Assembly (NCBI RefSeq): GCF_024129735.1
Contig: NZ_JAMXXK010000029.1
Location: forward strand, 1-43,419
Reading direction: 5' to 3'
DNA from: Acinetobacter lwoffii
GTDB lineage: Bacteria; Pseudomonadota; Gammaproteobacteria; Pseudomonadales; Moraxellaceae
DNA: 43,419 nucleotides
In this document: positions 43,258 through 43,419 of the stretch, in pieces
Numbering within the stretch: the first letter of the stretch is position 1
Layout of the letters: each line of letters starts with the position of its first letter
Made by a program: the position numbers and the translations under genes
The notes under the pieces: generated by a model
Databases searched by the model: none
What the model saw: the letters and a program-made list of their open reading frames with translations, nothing else
What the model was told of the DNA's origin: nothing

Positions 43258-43419
43258 AGGGTCTGTTGACATTTACTGTTCATAATTAACCCTATAAAGG
43301 TAGCCATAAAAATATACAGGCTAAAGCAACAGAACTTTGATAATTTCTTTTGAGCTTGTCATATCGAGTAGCTATTCCTCTAAATTGCTTTAATCTACAA
43401 AACATATTTTCAACTAAAT
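43258..43419 (-). mobile_element. Right end of a second IS5-family element, cut by window edge
   Basis: Begins GGGTCTGTTGACATTT at about 43259, an end resembling those of IS427-group IS5 elements. Contains the 3' end of a transposase on the minus strand (43292-43417). The element continues beyond the window. It lies only about 10-20 bp from the IS903-group element. Confidence 0.8.
43292..43419 (-). CDS. IS427-group transposase, C-terminal 41 residues (partial)
   Basis: Translating the minus strand from the window edge gives a stretch with LVENMFCRLKQFRGIATRYD, the conserved E-x6-K region (DDE glutamate in VEN) of IS427-group IS5 transposases, ending ...LACIFLWLPL then TAG at 43294-43292. Too short for automated ORF calling. 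The N-terminal part lies outside the window. Confidence 0.82.
   Translation of the reverse strand, partial: LVENMFCRLKQFRGIATRYDKLKRNYQSSVALACIFLWLPL

Noticed and set aside
1..43419. CRISPR arrays, tRNA or rRNA genes, origin of replication
   Set aside because: No regularly spaced repeats, tRNA cloverleaf, rRNA segment or DnaA box cluster was seen when reading through.

Overview
The window looks like a chromosomal segment of an Acinetobacter species. The grounds are moderate-to-low GC, a pheA - hisC - fused tyrA/aroA operon, a TelA-family cluster, a PBP1B gene paired with an LpoP-like lipoprotein, and an IS903-group insertion sequence of the kind found in that genus. The species cannot be fixed from sequence reading alone. 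Most of the window is ordinary housekeeping DNA with short gaps and clear hairpin-plus-U-tract terminators. The two ends are AT-rich, gene-poor and carry signs of mobile DNA on the right.

Layout. 1-1000: AT-rich and gene-poor, but with a promoter / structured segment / terminator arrangement near 688-862 that could be a small RNA. 1021-3508: small hypothetical proteins and an ExoX-like DEDDh exonuclease. 3840-7399: lipase-like lipoprotein, glyA (SHMT) and rnk. 7741-10637: three-gene cluster of a truncated TelA-like protein, TelA and a four-helix membrane protein. 10883-12448: ahpF, followed by three consecutive large hairpins. 12699-14365 (minus): YfhL-type ferredoxin with the U32-family tRNA hydroxylation protein TrhP. 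14499-15619: CadR-type MerR regulator divergent from a CDF metal transporter, with a textbook MerR operator. 15791-16243: tandem paralogous lipoproteins. 16308-19164: fpr, trmO and an MgtC/DUF4010 membrane protein. 19374-21131: an isolated GspE/PilB-type ATPase. 21225-23718: ygiW with a QseB/QseC-like two-component system. 23806-25014: Fur-boxed hemP and a Nudix-ThiE fusion. 25071-28021 (minus): mrcB (PBP1B) with its lpoP-like partner. 28213-30511: nadK, yeaC and a YbiB-like protein. 30921-33566: dctA and an acyl-CoA dehydrogenase. 33650-34168: a DJ-1/PfpI protein. 34657-39174: aromatic amino acid operon. 39274-41738: a hypothetical protein, a GNAT acetyltransferase, an alpha/beta hydrolase and yaaA. 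42202-43239: intact IS903-group element with 9-bp target duplication. 43258-43419: one end of a second IS5-family element, cut by the window edge.

How the genes fit together. Several loci deal with redox or metal stress (ahpF, yaaA, CadR/CDF, Fur-hemP, fpr, ygiW). The aromatic operon makes and consumes prephenate, which is known to be needed for U32-type RNA hydroxylation; this links it metabolically to the trhP-yfhL pair elsewhere in the window. The best candidates for something poorly described are the TelA cluster, the putative small RNA near the left end, the triple hairpin after ahpF, and the CDF transporter whose second metal-site histidine is a cysteine.
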